A DNA stretch of 64,000 nucleotides from Lophius americanus (Eukaryota > Chordata > Actinopteri > Lophiiformes > Lophiidae): NCBI GenBank assembly GCA_037951165.1, contig JBBDHG010000054.1:2370001-2434000 (forward strand), written 5' to 3'. Of this stretch, positions 12,770-24,879 are shown piece after piece (positions within the stretch are counted from its first letter, which is position 1; each line of letters starts with the position of its first letter). The translations under genes and the position numbers were made by a program. The notes beneath the pieces were generated by a model. It was not told the origin of the DNA and did not search any database. It saw only the letters and a program-made list of their open reading frames with translations.

Positions 12770-13170
12770 TCTGCCCTGAGCAGCAGAAGCTGTTTCCTCC
12801 AATCTGACTGCTGGTGGTGGTGGCGGCTGACGACTCTGCTGAGACTGATGAATGATGACGTTGATGGCTCTGAGAAGACGTGATTGAGATGGAGAGGACG
12901 CACTTACCAGCAGCATTAAGGAAATGGATGAATAGAGCGAGTCATATTTAGTAAGACAGCTGCAAGGTGATGCTAGGCTATGTAACATGATAGGCTAATA
13001 GGCTAATGGGCTAATAATGAAGACGTCACACCATTATATTGGATAGATTTGACCGGCTGATGGGAACAGTGGATATCAATTGATAATCCTGATTGTTAAG
13101 CAGGTCATTTAGAGTGATTAGACAGGACTAAAAGGTGTGGGTGACAGAAACGTATGAGCAATGACTCCTG
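12770..13170 (-). repeat. Unclassified dispersed repeat, copy 2 of 4
   Basis: TGCCCTGAGCAGCAGAAGC, GTGGTGGCGGCTGACGACTC and GCGAGTCATATTTAGTAAGAC align with 18030-18465. The similarity continues weakly to about 13170. Confidence 0.6.
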
Positions 13171-13519
13171 ACTGAACCTTCGCCAGGGCTTCATTAGTTA
13201 TGTCTGTCTCGTATTAGAGGGACTTAGATTGGAGATTGAGATAAAACCTTTTATTTTAAATGTTTTCAGTTGTTATTGTTCCATCCATGATTCCATGATA
13301 ATCAGGGTTGAAGCAGGATAAAGCGTAACACTGGGATTTATTCCAAACTCACCTCATTTACAGACATTGCTTAGCAACCAGACTTTTACAGACGTGGGGG
13401 AGGAGGCAGAATCTAGGCCCTTATGATGCTGTAGTTACTCTGGCGTCATCCCACACACATTATGGATTTATGAATGGTCCATAGAAGGGTTTGTTTTTCG
13501 TTTCTATGTGTTGGCCAGG

Positions 13520-13665
13520 AAGTCCAGACCCTGGACATGTATAGGATGTACAGGGTCTCACCTAATGTCAGCTTGGACGGGCAAGAGCCCCCCTGTGAGC
13601 CTGCACGAGAAATATTAAGTGTTTGCAGAAGATAGATGAATGGATGCATGGATGGAAGGATGATG
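13520..13665 (+). repeat. Interspersed repeat 3' end with GGATG tail
   Basis: AAGAGCCCCCCTGTGAGCCTG and a GATGAATGGATGCATGGATGG run match the 3' end of a common fish repeat of the 5345 type. Confidence 0.6.
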
Positions 13666-13669
13666 TTTG

Positions 13670-16205
13670 ACTTTGTTCTTTTCAGTTTGCTAGTGCTTGA
13701 TTTGAATGGATGAATGGATACCGGGGTATTTCTGTAGATGAAAAAGGCAGATGAAAAAGTGGACTTAATTCTCTTGTGGTGGAAACATGATCCTTCATCT
13801 CTAACCAGAGCTCATCTTTAATTAGTTCTAAGTGTGACTGAGATGAGGGAAGCTGATTAAAATCACTCCGCTAGAATTCCTTCATGCACTTCAAGAGCTT
13901 GTACCTCTAATTAGTTCAGACAAAGCGCTGATCATTGATCATTCTAGTGGGCGTTGTAGTTGGTCTCAGTTCAAGGCAGCAAAGGTTCACACACTCACAC
14001 ATGAATGAAAACTATGTGCTACTACTTTTTTAGAAGATATTCAATTCAGTTAAAAATCATTTATATTTCGCCGAAATCGGGAGAAATGTTTTCTCAAGGC
14101 ACTTTCGAAAAAGCGCATGTCTAAACAGTACAATTTTTTTTCTGCAGTGGATTTTAACAGGCAGAAACCTCAAGCAGAGCCTAACTCACTGACGGCGGGA
14201 AACCTTCTGTCTTGACTTGTGGAGTCTAGAGCGAGAAAGAGAGGAAAAGAGAGAGTGAGAGAGGAAGACAGAGAGTGAGAAAGAGGGAGAGGTGGTGAAG
14301 GGACCCAGACATGTACAGCAACAATATCAGTATTGGCTATAACAACAAGGGGATTTCATTTAATAGTATGTATTAAACCTTATAGATAGAAATATAAAAC
14401 CTAAATAATAATATACAGTAGATTCATATAACATTAAGAAACCGACCAGGTCCACAGCAGCAGGTCCAGCCAGGATCATGTGACCTCGCAGGATGAAAAA
14501 GCACTAAAACCCCAAGGAAGAAGTCAAGTTAGTAACATGTATTAATGGATATTAATTATTAATTATAGAGAAGGAGTGAGAGAGGATAACAGAGCGTATC
14601 ATGGAAAATCACCTGGTAGCATAAACATTTAGCAGCATAGCTAAGCTTAATTATGAGCTTTACCGTAAAGGAAGGTTTTAATCCTGCTCTTAAATACAGA
14701 GAGGCTGTTTGAACCCCCAAACTCAGAGCCCTCCTGTCTGAAGGGCTGTTTTATCGTCTTTCTGCTCACGGTTTTATCTCTCAGGCCCAGAACGTTGCTT
14801 TGATTCTGACTCATTACTCTCAGGCAGCTGTTTTTGGTCAAACGCTCAAAAAATAAAAAATAATTCATAAGTCTTATAAAAAATCCGCCAAAATGACGGA
14901 CTCTAAAAACCCACTGTGACTCCTACAGTTCTTCCCAGCATGCCTTTTTGGTAACCATAAAATTCACTGTTGAGAGCTGTTTGATTTACGGTAAATTACT
15001 ACCAAAGAAATGATATATTATTAACCTGTTCTAGTTAATTTGCCTTAAAAATATTCATGCAGCAAGCTGGACTGCAGGTTTGCGTTGCTTATAGTACATA
15101 AAGATTCAGATTAAATTCACTAGGACAATAGATACAACCACGTTAAATAACTGCAAATGTAAAAATAACACCTTGTTAGGGATGAAAGTTATGTTCGTAT
15201 GGTGAAAGCATGGTGAAATGTACATATCAGCACAATCTATCATTTTGACAGCGTACTGCTGCTACTTTTAGGGATTATTACATCGTTACGACTGTTTGGT
15301 ATTTTTTCCAATAATTTAACAAAAAATATACATTCTTTAATTAAAGTTATATGCTGTATCTGCGAAACCAATGCATCTATGGTGATATACTTTTATGATC
15401 TTTTTTCTGCTGCCATTATCATTTTTGCTGTCATTTCCAGAAGCAGTTTTCTGCAGTGCAGGTTTTTGGACGTACATTCATCGAGTGATCAAAAAATCAC
15501 ATCTAAAAATACTAAATGTTTGATGTGTTTATGCAGAATGGGTCAATAAGTGATCGGTCGGAGTGCTGAGTGTTTGGTTCAGAGCGTTTCTTAACTGCAA
15601 CCATGTGGCCCAAAAGAAAAAGAAAAAGAAAAGAATTCAGTTAATAAATAGTCACATTGTAAAGAGAAGATTCCATAGAACACAAACCTACATAGCGGCG
15701 TCCCGCAGAGGGTTTATAACTGTGAAGATGTGCAACAGGAAATATGCATCTTGAAAAAGAAAATGAAATATCTCAGTTGAGTTGCTCTACATAGTCATTT
15801 CTTTTCATTTAATTGGGCTTTTTCTTCTGCGGCGACTCTTTAGAATCTGTTCAGGGACTCCAGATGAAAATGAGCCGTTTGACATATTTTTGCAGAAACG
15901 TTAATTACTCTGCTCTCTGCTGGAGAGAATAAAGGAGATGCAAGATGTCATTATTGAATATGAATAAATAAAGAAGAGCTTGGGATCTTTTTGTCAGATC
16001 TACAGGAAGTTCTGCTAGTCAGAACCCGAGCTAAGGACTCATTAAAACTCCCCCGTCCCCTTAGAGCCGGCTGTATGTGTGGAGAATAATGAATGAGTGA
16101 CCTCACTTAAATCCATGTGGCGTCCTTGCATTCCTTCTACTCCTCCCTGTACCTGATCCCTTGTCTCTTCTTCTTTCACTGTAAAGACGAAGTGTGTAGG
16201 TGTAG
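13670..16205. other. No gene seen
   Basis: AT-rich non-coding sequence with a purine-rich GA stretch at 14225-14300. Confidence 0.55.
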
Positions 16206-16209
16206 GCAC

Positions 16210-16210
<1 letters not shown>

Positions 16211-16251
<41 letters not shown>

Positions 16252-16282
16252 AGTGTGTGTGAGTGTGTGTGTGTGTGTGTGC
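16211..16282. repeat. GT microsatellite
   Basis: GT repeats interrupted by GAGTGTG-type units. Confidence 0.95.
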
Positions 16283-16685
16283 ACTTGTCATTGTGTCCCA
16301 GCCTGTCTCCAGATGTCAGGGGGCAGGAGGGCTGCAGATGGTTGTCGTTCCGCTCTGACATGGACAGGAAGAAAGAAACTGAGACAGGAACAGTGAAAGA
16401 GAGAGAAAAAGGGAGAGAGGGATAAATGGAGCATGTGTAGAAAAGAAGGAGAGCGAGAAAGAGAGCGATGACAGACAGTAAAGAGGCGTCTCTCAGCTGT
16501 AGCTCTGCTTGAGGGGGACATTCTGCACAGGGAAAAATGTTCTTTATACTTTCTAACAGGCTTTAGATGTTAAAGCTGATTTTCTCCCAGGTAAACATTT
16601 CAAATACATTTCTACTCATATTTAGGAAGTAATAAAGTACAAATACTTCTTTATTGTGGTAGTTTGTCCTCAACTATACTGAAGT

Positions 16686-17290
16686 ACAGTTGCTCTTCCC
16701 TTAAGGGTTGCCACAGCGGATCATCTCGTTCTGCATCCTGATTTGGCATCGGTTTTACGTCCGATGCCTTTCTTGACACAACCTTCCCATTTATCCGGAC
16801 TTGTGACCGACACTAGAAGTACACTGTCTCGTCAGACCCATGTGGTTGGCTTACAGTCTTTAAGTGTCTGCACGTCACAATCCTTACATCTACTCCTTAC
16901 TTCTCCAAAACTGGAGTCATGTGGTGTTTCTGATCTCACACCCTCATCGAGATGACCTGACCGATGTTGATCGAGCCGTGGTCTGTGTCCTACTAGCACC
17001 CTGCTGAGGCCCTCGTCAACCAGGGGCACCTTTACGCACTCAGACGCCTCCATCTTATTGATGTCCAACAAATGGAGGCAGAGATGTAAGTGTTAATCTG
17101 GGCTCAGATCCACCTAGGATCTTTCTGTGTGGAATATGCATTTCACGAATGGTTGCGTGTCCAAGTGTTCTGTTATGAACTTGTGGCTCCTCCGGAGAGT
17201 ACCCCACCTCTTGCTCAAAGCCAACTGGGAGAGGATCCAGCTCCCCCATCGCCCCGCACAGGGTTACAGAAAACGGATGGATGAACGAGG
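16686..17290 (+). repeat. Composite interspersed repeat
   Basis: Left part (16686-16835): GGTTGCCACAGCGGATCATC and GGTTTTACGTCCGATGCC, the 37490-type signature. Right part (17110-17285): CTTTCTGTGTGGAATATGC, GGATCCAGCTCCCCCATCG and AAACGGATGGATGAACG, a decayed copy of the 4680/5345-type repeat with a GGATG tail. Nothing coding is seen. Confidence 0.6.
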
Positions 17291-17294
17291 GTCA

Positions 17295-18025
17295 GTTAAG
17301 TTCACACAAGAAAAGCTGGTAGAAATGTCCTTCAATCTTGTTACTCTTACATTTTCAACATTTTCGAGGCGGTTGGAAGAGCTTTATTGTGAAACATAAG
17401 GCAGGCAGCACCACGTGTAAATGATGACAGACAGAATGAAAGACCCAAAATGCCTTCAGTATGAAGAAACCTGTCTGAGATGAACAAAACCAAAACCAGA
17501 CAGCCATGGCCGTACCCACCGCTGTAGTCACTGAGGTTCGAACCTCCGGCCGTCTTTGGTGCTGCAAAGATATTGTACAATGCCAAAGTAAAATATGTCT
17601 TCATCTGATCACCAAGTTCTTTGTTTGTGCGTGTGGATGGAGGGAATAATGTTAGTCTATCCACTCTCTCTCACAGTTCAGTCTTTGGACCTGGGTATCT
17701 CTAGATCCTCCAGTACGGCCGTGTGTACAACACTCAGAAAGCACAAGACCTCTACCAATGAAGCTCAGTTTATGCAAAATGTCACAACAGCCAAGAGTCC
17801 TTCGATAGTTCGACCCTCACAATACGACTCTTTGACCATGAAGTACTAGCCCTTGAACTTTGTGTCTAATTTGTTGTTCCTTGTAAGTTAAATAGTACTC
17901 AAGAAAAATCGATTTCACTAATGGGGATTTTCCAAAGGACAGAGCTCAAAAGGTTTTGAAGTTATTTCAATCAGAGAGGACAGAGAGTGAAGAAAAGATT
18001 AATGACATATTAAAGCAGATGATAT
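17295..18025. other. No gene seen
   Basis: Short chance frames only. Confidence 0.5.
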
Positions 18026-18029
18026 GTGA

Positions 18030-18465
18030 TAGTCTAATGAAAACTTTTTGGTGCTCAGACTCTTTGGGGAGATTGAGATCGGGTCTCTGCTCCGAGCAGC
18101 AGACTGGAATATCCCCTTTGGAGTCATGATACTGGCGGTGGCGGTGGATGACTCTGCTGAGGCGGACAAATGATGAAGCTGCTGGATCTGTGAGGACTAG
18201 GTGGAGGTAGAGATGTGGGCAGCGCGCAAACCAGCAGAGTGAAAGAACGAGATGAATGGAGAGAGAGTCATATTTAAAGACATCAGCTGATGGTGATGGG
18301 TTGAGAATGAAAGGGAGACACTGATTGGATGAATGAGGCCATATGAATATAGCTGATATCAGTTGATGCCCCAGCGGGTAATTGAGAGAGCATGTACAAG
18401 GGATGTAAATAAAAGAGTGGTGTGAGCAGTGACTGTGGTCCGAGTATACGAGAGGATCGTCTTCC
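18030..18465 (-). repeat. Unclassified dispersed repeat, copy 3 of 4
   Basis: The best preserved of four related segments. It has a minus-strand open frame (17967-18491, 174 codons) with SRVIHRHRQYHDSKGDIP, which aligns to frames in the other copies. Plus-strand landmarks: CAAAATGATGAAGCTGCTGG-like, GGCGGTGGATGACTCTGCTG and GAGAGTCATATTTAAAGAC. I do not recognise the protein; the open frame is more likely chance within a repeat. Confidence 0.7.
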
Positions 18466-18489
18466 TGAATGACCTTTCCATAGATCTCC

Positions 18490-19395
18490 ATTATATATTT
18501 AACTTCTAACTGAATCTGCAGAGTTTCAGCAAGATGCTGATCTCAGTGTCAGGTCAGTAAAATGATTATTGTCTCATAGGGATGAATTTTCCATCAGCTC
18601 TAAGAATTAAATCATTATGGATCTTCCAGATATGGAATATTACTTGGATCCAGATCACACTTTGATTTGTGTCAGATAATGGAGATGTCATCACTTCATT
18701 TTTTGTCGAGGCATTGCAGCTATTATCCATGAAGTTTGCAGCTGTTGATTGTTCGTGAGGCTGCACCCATCCGCTACAAATACAATCATTGAAATCTGCT
18801 CACACGTGTTATACACTTTAGTGACCTAAGATACACTCTGGGCTTCTATTAAAATGTCGCTCATGTGTCTAAGACGGAAGAATACTATTACATGAATGGG
18901 ATCGTCCTTGAGCGCCGTTCTTTGAGGCATAACGAATTCACTCCACTGAAAGAGTAAATGACCATACAGGATGTTTGGTGTCAGTGTTTATGCATGCAGA
19001 GTAGAAGAGGAGTGTTGGATTGAGGCTGGACGAGGAGAGAAAGGAGTGGAAAATGAGGGGAAGGTTAATGAGGAGTCTGACACCCCAGGCAGCTTTCCTG
19101 GGCTCCAGACATACATGCAGACACGCACACACCTAAACACCAGAGTAAATCCTCAGGAAAAGCTGTTAACCTGTAGCTTAGTTAATCAACAGGCCAACAA
19201 AGTAGGGAGGCTGCCTCGTTAACACACATAAATAGACTCACAGCACTGTCAGAAGAGAACGGGCTCTTTTCTCAAATGAGACAAAGCCTCATTTGACACA
19301 TTTAGAAATCAGCTGGTCAATGTTAAGAGCCATCCAGTCCCTGTGTAACCAAAGTGAGAGTTGTGTCTGTATGCTTAGCAGAAAGTCAGATGTTT
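18490..19395. other. No gene seen
   Basis: Non-coding sequence with no recognised repeat. Confidence 0.5.
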
Positions 19396-19399
19396 TCGG

Positions 19400-20035
19400 A
19401 GAGTGTCAGACTCTGCCATGGTTGTCCCTTGTCTCATGATTCTGCTGTTAATATTCATGGACAGGATTTCAACTCGCAGTCGAGGTGGGCAGGGAGTTGG
19501 ATTTGGGGAGGTTAGAATGACATCACTGCTGTTAGAAGATGATGTGGGTCTGTTGGCTTCACCTGTCTGTGATCTCCAGAGGACACTGGAACCAATTGCA
19601 GCTGAGTGTAAAGTGACTGGTATGAGAATCTTTCAGAAAACGGTGGACTGTCCCCGTGGGATTGGGGTTGACTTGCTGCCCTAGGCAAAGGAGGTGAAGT
19701 ATCGGGGTGTCTTGTTCTCGAGAGATGTGACAATTGACCATGAGATGGACGGGTAGTAATGCAACAGTAATGCAGATGTTGTTTTTGTCCTCTATGGTGA
19801 AGAGAGAAGAGAGAACCCACCAACCCGGATTCCAACCCTCATCTATGATCATAAGCTCTGGGTAATGACTTAAAGAATGAGGCCAAGGATACAAGCGGCT
19901 GAAATGAGCATCCTTTGAAAGGTGACTGGGCTCAGCCTTAGAGATAAGGCGAAGAGTTCAAACATCAGAATGGAGCTCGGGGTGGAGCCGCTGCCCCCTT
20001 CCATCAAAAAAAGCCAGTTGAAGTCATATCGTATG
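19400..20035 (+). mobile_element. LINE reverse-transcriptase relic, 3' half
   Basis: The frame at 19403-19684 reads FMDRISTRSRGGQGV, FGEVRMTSLLLEDDVGLLAS and IAAECKVTGMRI, typical of the catalytic to thumb region of a fish LINE. The catalytic FADD is changed to LEDD. After frameshifts come a YLGVLF-like remnant, then VTGLSLRDKAKSSNIRMELGV (19920-19985) and GVEPLPPSIKKSQLK. It ends in a run of short ATCGTAT-type motifs instead of a normal tail. Confidence 0.8.
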
Positions 20036-20039
20036 CTAT

Positions 20040-21580
20040 CGTATCACATCGTTATCCTATCGTCATTGCTTCACAATCGCATTGTATTGTATCGTAACAC
20101 AGTTTACCATAATGCATTTTATTTGCATTGTCTGTTTGTCTGTCTGTGGGTGCTTGTTTGTTTGTTTGTTTGTTTGTGTGCGGAGTTGCACAAAAACAAC
20201 CATTTTCTTTGCATGTGCCAAGGAAGAACCCATTAGTTTGTGGCGTGGATCCAGAAAAAGGGACGAAAAACACATTTCATGACATTCTTCTACATTGTAA
20301 TATTTTCCAGTATCTTAATTTCTAGCTTGATAGCTTTTTAGGAAATGTCATGCTGGATTCATAATTGATCCGTACACTACTAAGCGACTTATCGATTTGA
20401 ATTATGTAATAACAACTGTATAACTATTGTACTGAGCTTTGTGTGTTTGAGTACAGTCACATGTTGAAAACCTGCCTAGAATCATTTCTTACAGTCATCA
20501 CTTTCTAAATATGAATGTGTCTCGTCCGTTTAAACCCCTTCACGTGATTGTTCCAGAAGCACTCACCGTGTAAGATATTAGCAGCCCCCAGTCCTCTGAT
20601 CTAATTTTCTTGCTTTGTACTAATTACAGAGTTCTCTGTTATTATTACATTTTAATATGTAATGCAAACCCTTTAGTGAAATACTTGGAATGGTTACGAC
20701 ACATAAATAGAATTCCCAGATGTATCCCTTAGTGTGGACATGGTCTCACTCAGAATCTTACCCCAGAGCCTCTCTTAAGTGACCTCATATTTCTACCTGA
20801 ATATTTCGGTCCGTCATCCCTCAGCAGTTATATAATAAAGAATTGATGAAGTCAAGACAGAGAATAATTGCTTTGTATCGTTCAAAGAAGCGAATCTACA
20901 TTTTCACTGACTCTGTAGAAACATCTTGCCTGCAGTCCCTGGACCGTTGCATTGATGATTACTGATTGGCTCTACTTTTCGGACCTCATTTCTTTCCTCT
21001 GAGCTGCGCGATGAAGATTTCACTCTGCAAGAGGCTTTTGAAGGCGGAGGGTGAAGTGAGTGTGTGCTAAATGTCAGCGGGCACAGCGGGGGTGTGTCTG
21101 GTGGAGGGCATGCTCTGCAATCTTTGACCAGCTGGAGAGGAGAGACGAGTGCCTCAGCACGGTGGTGTGAAGTGATTTGTGCCGCACACATGAACCTTGT
21201 CCTGCTGCGCCGTCTCTGGCCTCCTCGCCAAAACACGAGGCAAACACAAAAGAAATTAAACAAAGAGGTTGATGAGGTGTGCTAATGTTCTTGTATAAAA
21301 CCATATAAGACCACATCCACGCCAACCAGTGGCACAGGATGTTTGGAACTGGATACAATTTGGCAAAACAACGGTTTCCCAGAGCGAATAAATGCCTTGA
21401 ATGTGAGTCAGGAAATGAAATATGGTCCTTTAACTAAGCCTGTGCTATTAAATACTGTTAAAGTGAACATTTTCAATTCAGGTATTCAGGTATTCGTTTT
21501 GGATCACAAAGGACAGCCGGGTATGGGCCTTGATGGAGATGAAGATCTAGTGAAATACTCCTGTCACCCTGTCATTCACA
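20040..21580. other. No gene seen
   Basis: Begins with a run of CGTATC/ATCGTA motifs (20027-20095), then ordinary non-coding sequence. A Cys-rich minus frame at 20904-21263 has no recognisable domain. Confidence 0.5.
20153..20180. repeat. TTTG microsatellite
   Basis: Several TTTG units (GTTTGTTTGTTTGTTTG). Confidence 0.85.
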
Positions 21581-21584
21581 CTTT

Positions 21585-21995
21585 TCACCTACGCTCAGTC
21601 GTAATTACCCGCTTCACGGTCTGGGGTGTCAGTTGCTATCATCTATCCAATGTCACGGTGGGACGCCGTCTTCATTATCCCACCATCTTGCTACTTTCTT
21701 TTTAAACATGACTCTCTCTATCCCTCTTCTTCTTGCATGTTGCCAATGTGCACACCCTCCATCTCTCCATCTCCACCCAGATCCATCAACTTTATCATTC
21801 TTCTATCTCAGCAGAGTCATCAGCCACCAACACCAGTATCACATTCCCAAAGAAGGGATGAACAGTATCCTTGCTGCGGCTTATCTCAGATTCCCTTTGA
21901 TCACAATCTCCCTGAAGTGTCTGAGTACCAAAGTCTTCGCTGTGATAAAGATTCTTCTTTATTTAACAGTCTGTCTCTCCTGATAGATGCACTAT
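21585..21995 (+). repeat. Unclassified dispersed repeat, copy 4 of 4
   Basis: TTTTTAAACATGACTCTCTC, CTCAGCAGAGTCATCAGCC, CCAACACCAGTATCACATTCC and CCCTGAAGTGTCTGAGTACC align in reverse complement with 18030-18465. One frame reads LSRVISHQHQYHIPKEG. Confidence 0.65.
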
Positions 21996-22023
21996 CGTGA
22001 ACAGTTAACCGATAATTCAGAGA

Positions 22024-22200
22024 CTTAAAGGTGTCCTTTGTAGAATTGAGTGCCATGTAGTAGTTTAAATCAAGATAGCAGATTATACAACACAACAACT
22101 CACCACCTCCTCCGAAGGTGGCCTTCATCTGTCAAAAAGATCATCATCAAGTAGCCAAGCGATGAGGTCCCTTTAATTGTGATATCATAATAAATGAAAT

Positions 22201-22243
<43 letters not shown>

Positions 22244-22363
22244 CATAGCAAGGACTCAGTCCATGGTCCGGGAAGCCAAGTAAACAACAACATATTTATA
22301 ATTATTGTTTTGCATGTATTCAAAGAGGTACTACTACATTTTACATACTGCACCTTTAATTTC
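22024..22363. mobile_element. Candidate short inverted-repeat element around an ATT microsatellite
   Basis: CTTAAAGGTGTCCTTTGTAGA at 22024 is similar to the reverse complement of TTTACATACTGCACCTTTAA ending at 22361. A TTAAAGGTGCAGTATGTAA motif typifies a common fish miniature element; a single end is also seen at 53522. An ATT run lies at 22200-22244. Confidence 0.45.
22200..22244. repeat. ATT microsatellite
   Basis: About 14 ATT units, inside the candidate short element at 22024-22363. Confidence 0.9.
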
Positions 22364-22478
22364 ATCATTATCAACGGCTTTCAGACCAAAATGTTTCAGG
22401 TCGCAATCAAAAAACAACAAAAGTAAGGGAAGAAGAAGATATTGACAAATGGTAAACAACACAGCCATTCATCAGTCA

Positions 22479-22912
22479 TTATATTATAACCACTGACAGG
22501 TGAAGTCAGAATAACATTGATTACCTTATTGTAATGTCACTTGGGTGGGATATGTTAGGTGGCATCGAACATGTTGTCCTCAAAGTCAATGTTTGGGAAA
22601 AAAATGGTGAAGCATAAGGACGTGAGCAACGTTGATAAGGTCCAGGCCATACAACTGGATCCCAGCATCTCCGCAACGGTTTTGTTGGTTGTTCCCAGTT
22701 TACATTATTTGGTTCCTTCCAAAGTGAGAAACCGGACACAGGGTCACGCTACGCCAATGCTGTCTGACCTCCCAGAAAAGCTACTGCAGCACAAACTGTT
22801 GAAAGAGTTGACATGAAAATGTGTCCGAACACACAGTGTGTTGCTGTTTTGGGCAGCAAAAGGAACCTACACGATATTAGCCAGGTGTTTTTAATGTAAT
22901 GGTTAATCTTTG
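22479..22912 (+). mobile_element. Tc1-like transposon (family A), internally deleted
   Basis: The left end (ATTATAACCACTGACAGGTG) and right end (GCCAGGTGTTTTTAATGTAATGG) match the ends of the copy at 23925. The transposase 5' part is recognisable (TGGTGAAGCATAAGGACGTGAGC), but most of the catalytic domain is missing. Same orientation as the copy about 1 kb to the right. Confidence 0.75.
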
Positions 22913-23269
22913 TACATCTTTGTGTTCAGATCCTTGTTGAAGGGCTGCTGTTGCTCTGCGGTATCGGGGAGAGGGTGATACGCCGTTTGAAATCATCAGA
23001 TGTGACAGGAGGATTTCACAGCCAGAGCCCACAGCCATCCTGACATTGTCTGCTGCTGGCAAGTCATTGAGAGGGGAGTCGATTTGAACGTTGTGAAAGA
23101 GAAATACCAAGAACTGGAGGAAGGACACGGAAAGAGATTTAGCGGAGACGGCATTATAGAGCGTTAGAGAAGATAATAAGCTCTGAGAGAGAGATGAAAA
23201 GTAAGGTCAGGGTAATTCTTTAGAGGGATTAGTGCAATCTTCCATATGGTTATGGACATTTACACATTG

Positions 23270-23530
23270 TTGAACACACCCACACCCACACACACGCACA
23301 CACACGCACACACACATACATACTGACTTATAAACGTCTATATATATTAAGATTTATGAGTATGCACACACACACTTGCACAGGATTATCCTCATCCAGT
23401 AATAATCACATCACATCTGATGCTCTGTTCATGACTTCTGGGCACAAACTGGCTGACTCGGTAAATGTGTGTGTGTGTGTGTGTGTGTTTGTTTGTTTGT
23501 GTGTGTGAGTGTGTGTGTGTGTGTCAGCAC
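23270..23530. repeat. CA and GT microsatellites in opposite phase
   Basis: CA repeats at 23273-23325 and GT repeats at 23466-23525, about 140 bp apart, so the two could pair with each other. Confidence 0.9.
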
Positions 23531-23924
23531 ATTGAGCAGTCTGAAACTAAAGGAATGGAAAATCCATCTCTTATCCTTCCACTCTTCTTTTCTCACATCA
23601 TTAAAGGACAATGTTGGACTCGTCATGTCGAGTAGGAGGGTTAGAAAGGAAATGGAAATAAACGCTGACGGAGACGAAGAGATCAAAAATGAAAGAAGAA
23701 GAGACCTGAGAAGGATGCTATTTGCAATGTGATTATTGTTGTTTTTTTCATCGGTCTTTATTTCTTTTCAGTTGATTTTGTAAAAGGTTTGTAATGAAGG
23801 AAATAAGACATTTGAAGAATACATTTACAGTATTATGGGATGCAGTTAATCAAAAAAAAGAACGCAGATGGATGTATTTACAGCTGATAAGTAGGTTGAT
23901 TATTCAGAGCAGAAATACTTCAAT

Positions 23925-24806
23925 ATACCATAACATTATAACCACTGACAGGTCAAGAGAATAACATCAAGTGTTAGAATCTGAGTAACTTAGACGTCAC
24001 ATTATGTTAGCTAGACGACGGCAGTATCTTACATTATCGCATGAATTATTATCGTCTTGTTGGCTGTTTCGCAGCGACAATGTTTCTGATCACATAGAAG
24101 AGTTACTGTAGCACAAATCTGTAAATAAATGAATGTATTGATAGAGAGATGTCTAAACACACAGTACATCACAGCTTACCGGTGTCAGAGTGAACATGCT
24201 GAACCCTGTCCAAGCACCTACCCACATCAGCATCAGAACTGGACCGCCGAGACGTTAAAGACAGTGGCCTGGTTTGATGAATTCCATTTTCTCTTACATC
24301 ATGTAACTGACTGTATATGTGTGACTCACCTACCTGGGGAAGAGATGATACCAGGATGCACTAAAGGGGGAAGGCAAGTTGTAATGCTTTGGACAAAGAT
24401 CTGCTGGGACACCTTCACTCCTGCAGTTCATGTGGATGTTACTTCAACATGCACCATCCACCTAAACATCAGAACAAGTCACCCCTTCGTGGAAATAGTA
24501 TTCACTAAGGGCATGGAGCGGATAAGGCTTCCTGTCACATGACAAATATGGTTCAGGAATGGTTTGAGGACAACATCAACCAGCTCATGTTGCTGTTTTC
24601 CCGGGATCTCAAGCCAATGGAGCATCTAGGGGATGTGCTGGAAAAACAGTTTGGATCCGTGGAGACCTTAACTCACACTTTCTGGGATTTAAAGGATCTG
24701 CTGCTAGCGTCTTGGTGATAGATATCACAGCACACCATCAGAGATCTGGTGGAGTGTTTTTACACACACAATATTCAACAGGTGTTTATAATGTTATGGC
24801 TGATCA

Positions 24807-24812
<6 letters not shown>
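23925..24812 (+). mobile_element. Tc1-like transposon (family A), decayed, with transposase remnant
   Basis: Left end ACCATAACATTATAACCACT and right end GTTATGGCTGATCAGTGTA are inverted-repeat ends of the same family. The plus-strand frame at 24129-24542 keeps recognisable DDE transposase blocks: HQNWTAETLKTVAWFDEFHF, LHHV, HLPGEEMIPGCT and AVHVDVT. The family's first catalytic aspartate region (AWSDESRF) is changed to AWFDEFHF. The third block lies after a frame break (AATGGAGCATCTAGG, where NPIEHLWD is expected). It is inactive. The right end abuts an AT microsatellite. Confidence 0.85.

Positions 24813-24876
<64 letters not shown>
24810..24876. repeat. AT microsatellite
   Basis: About 33 AT units starting at the exact right end of a Tc1 element, likely seeded by the TA target site. 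Confidence 0.92.
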
Positions 24877-24877
<1 letters not shown>

Positions 24878-24879
24878 AC

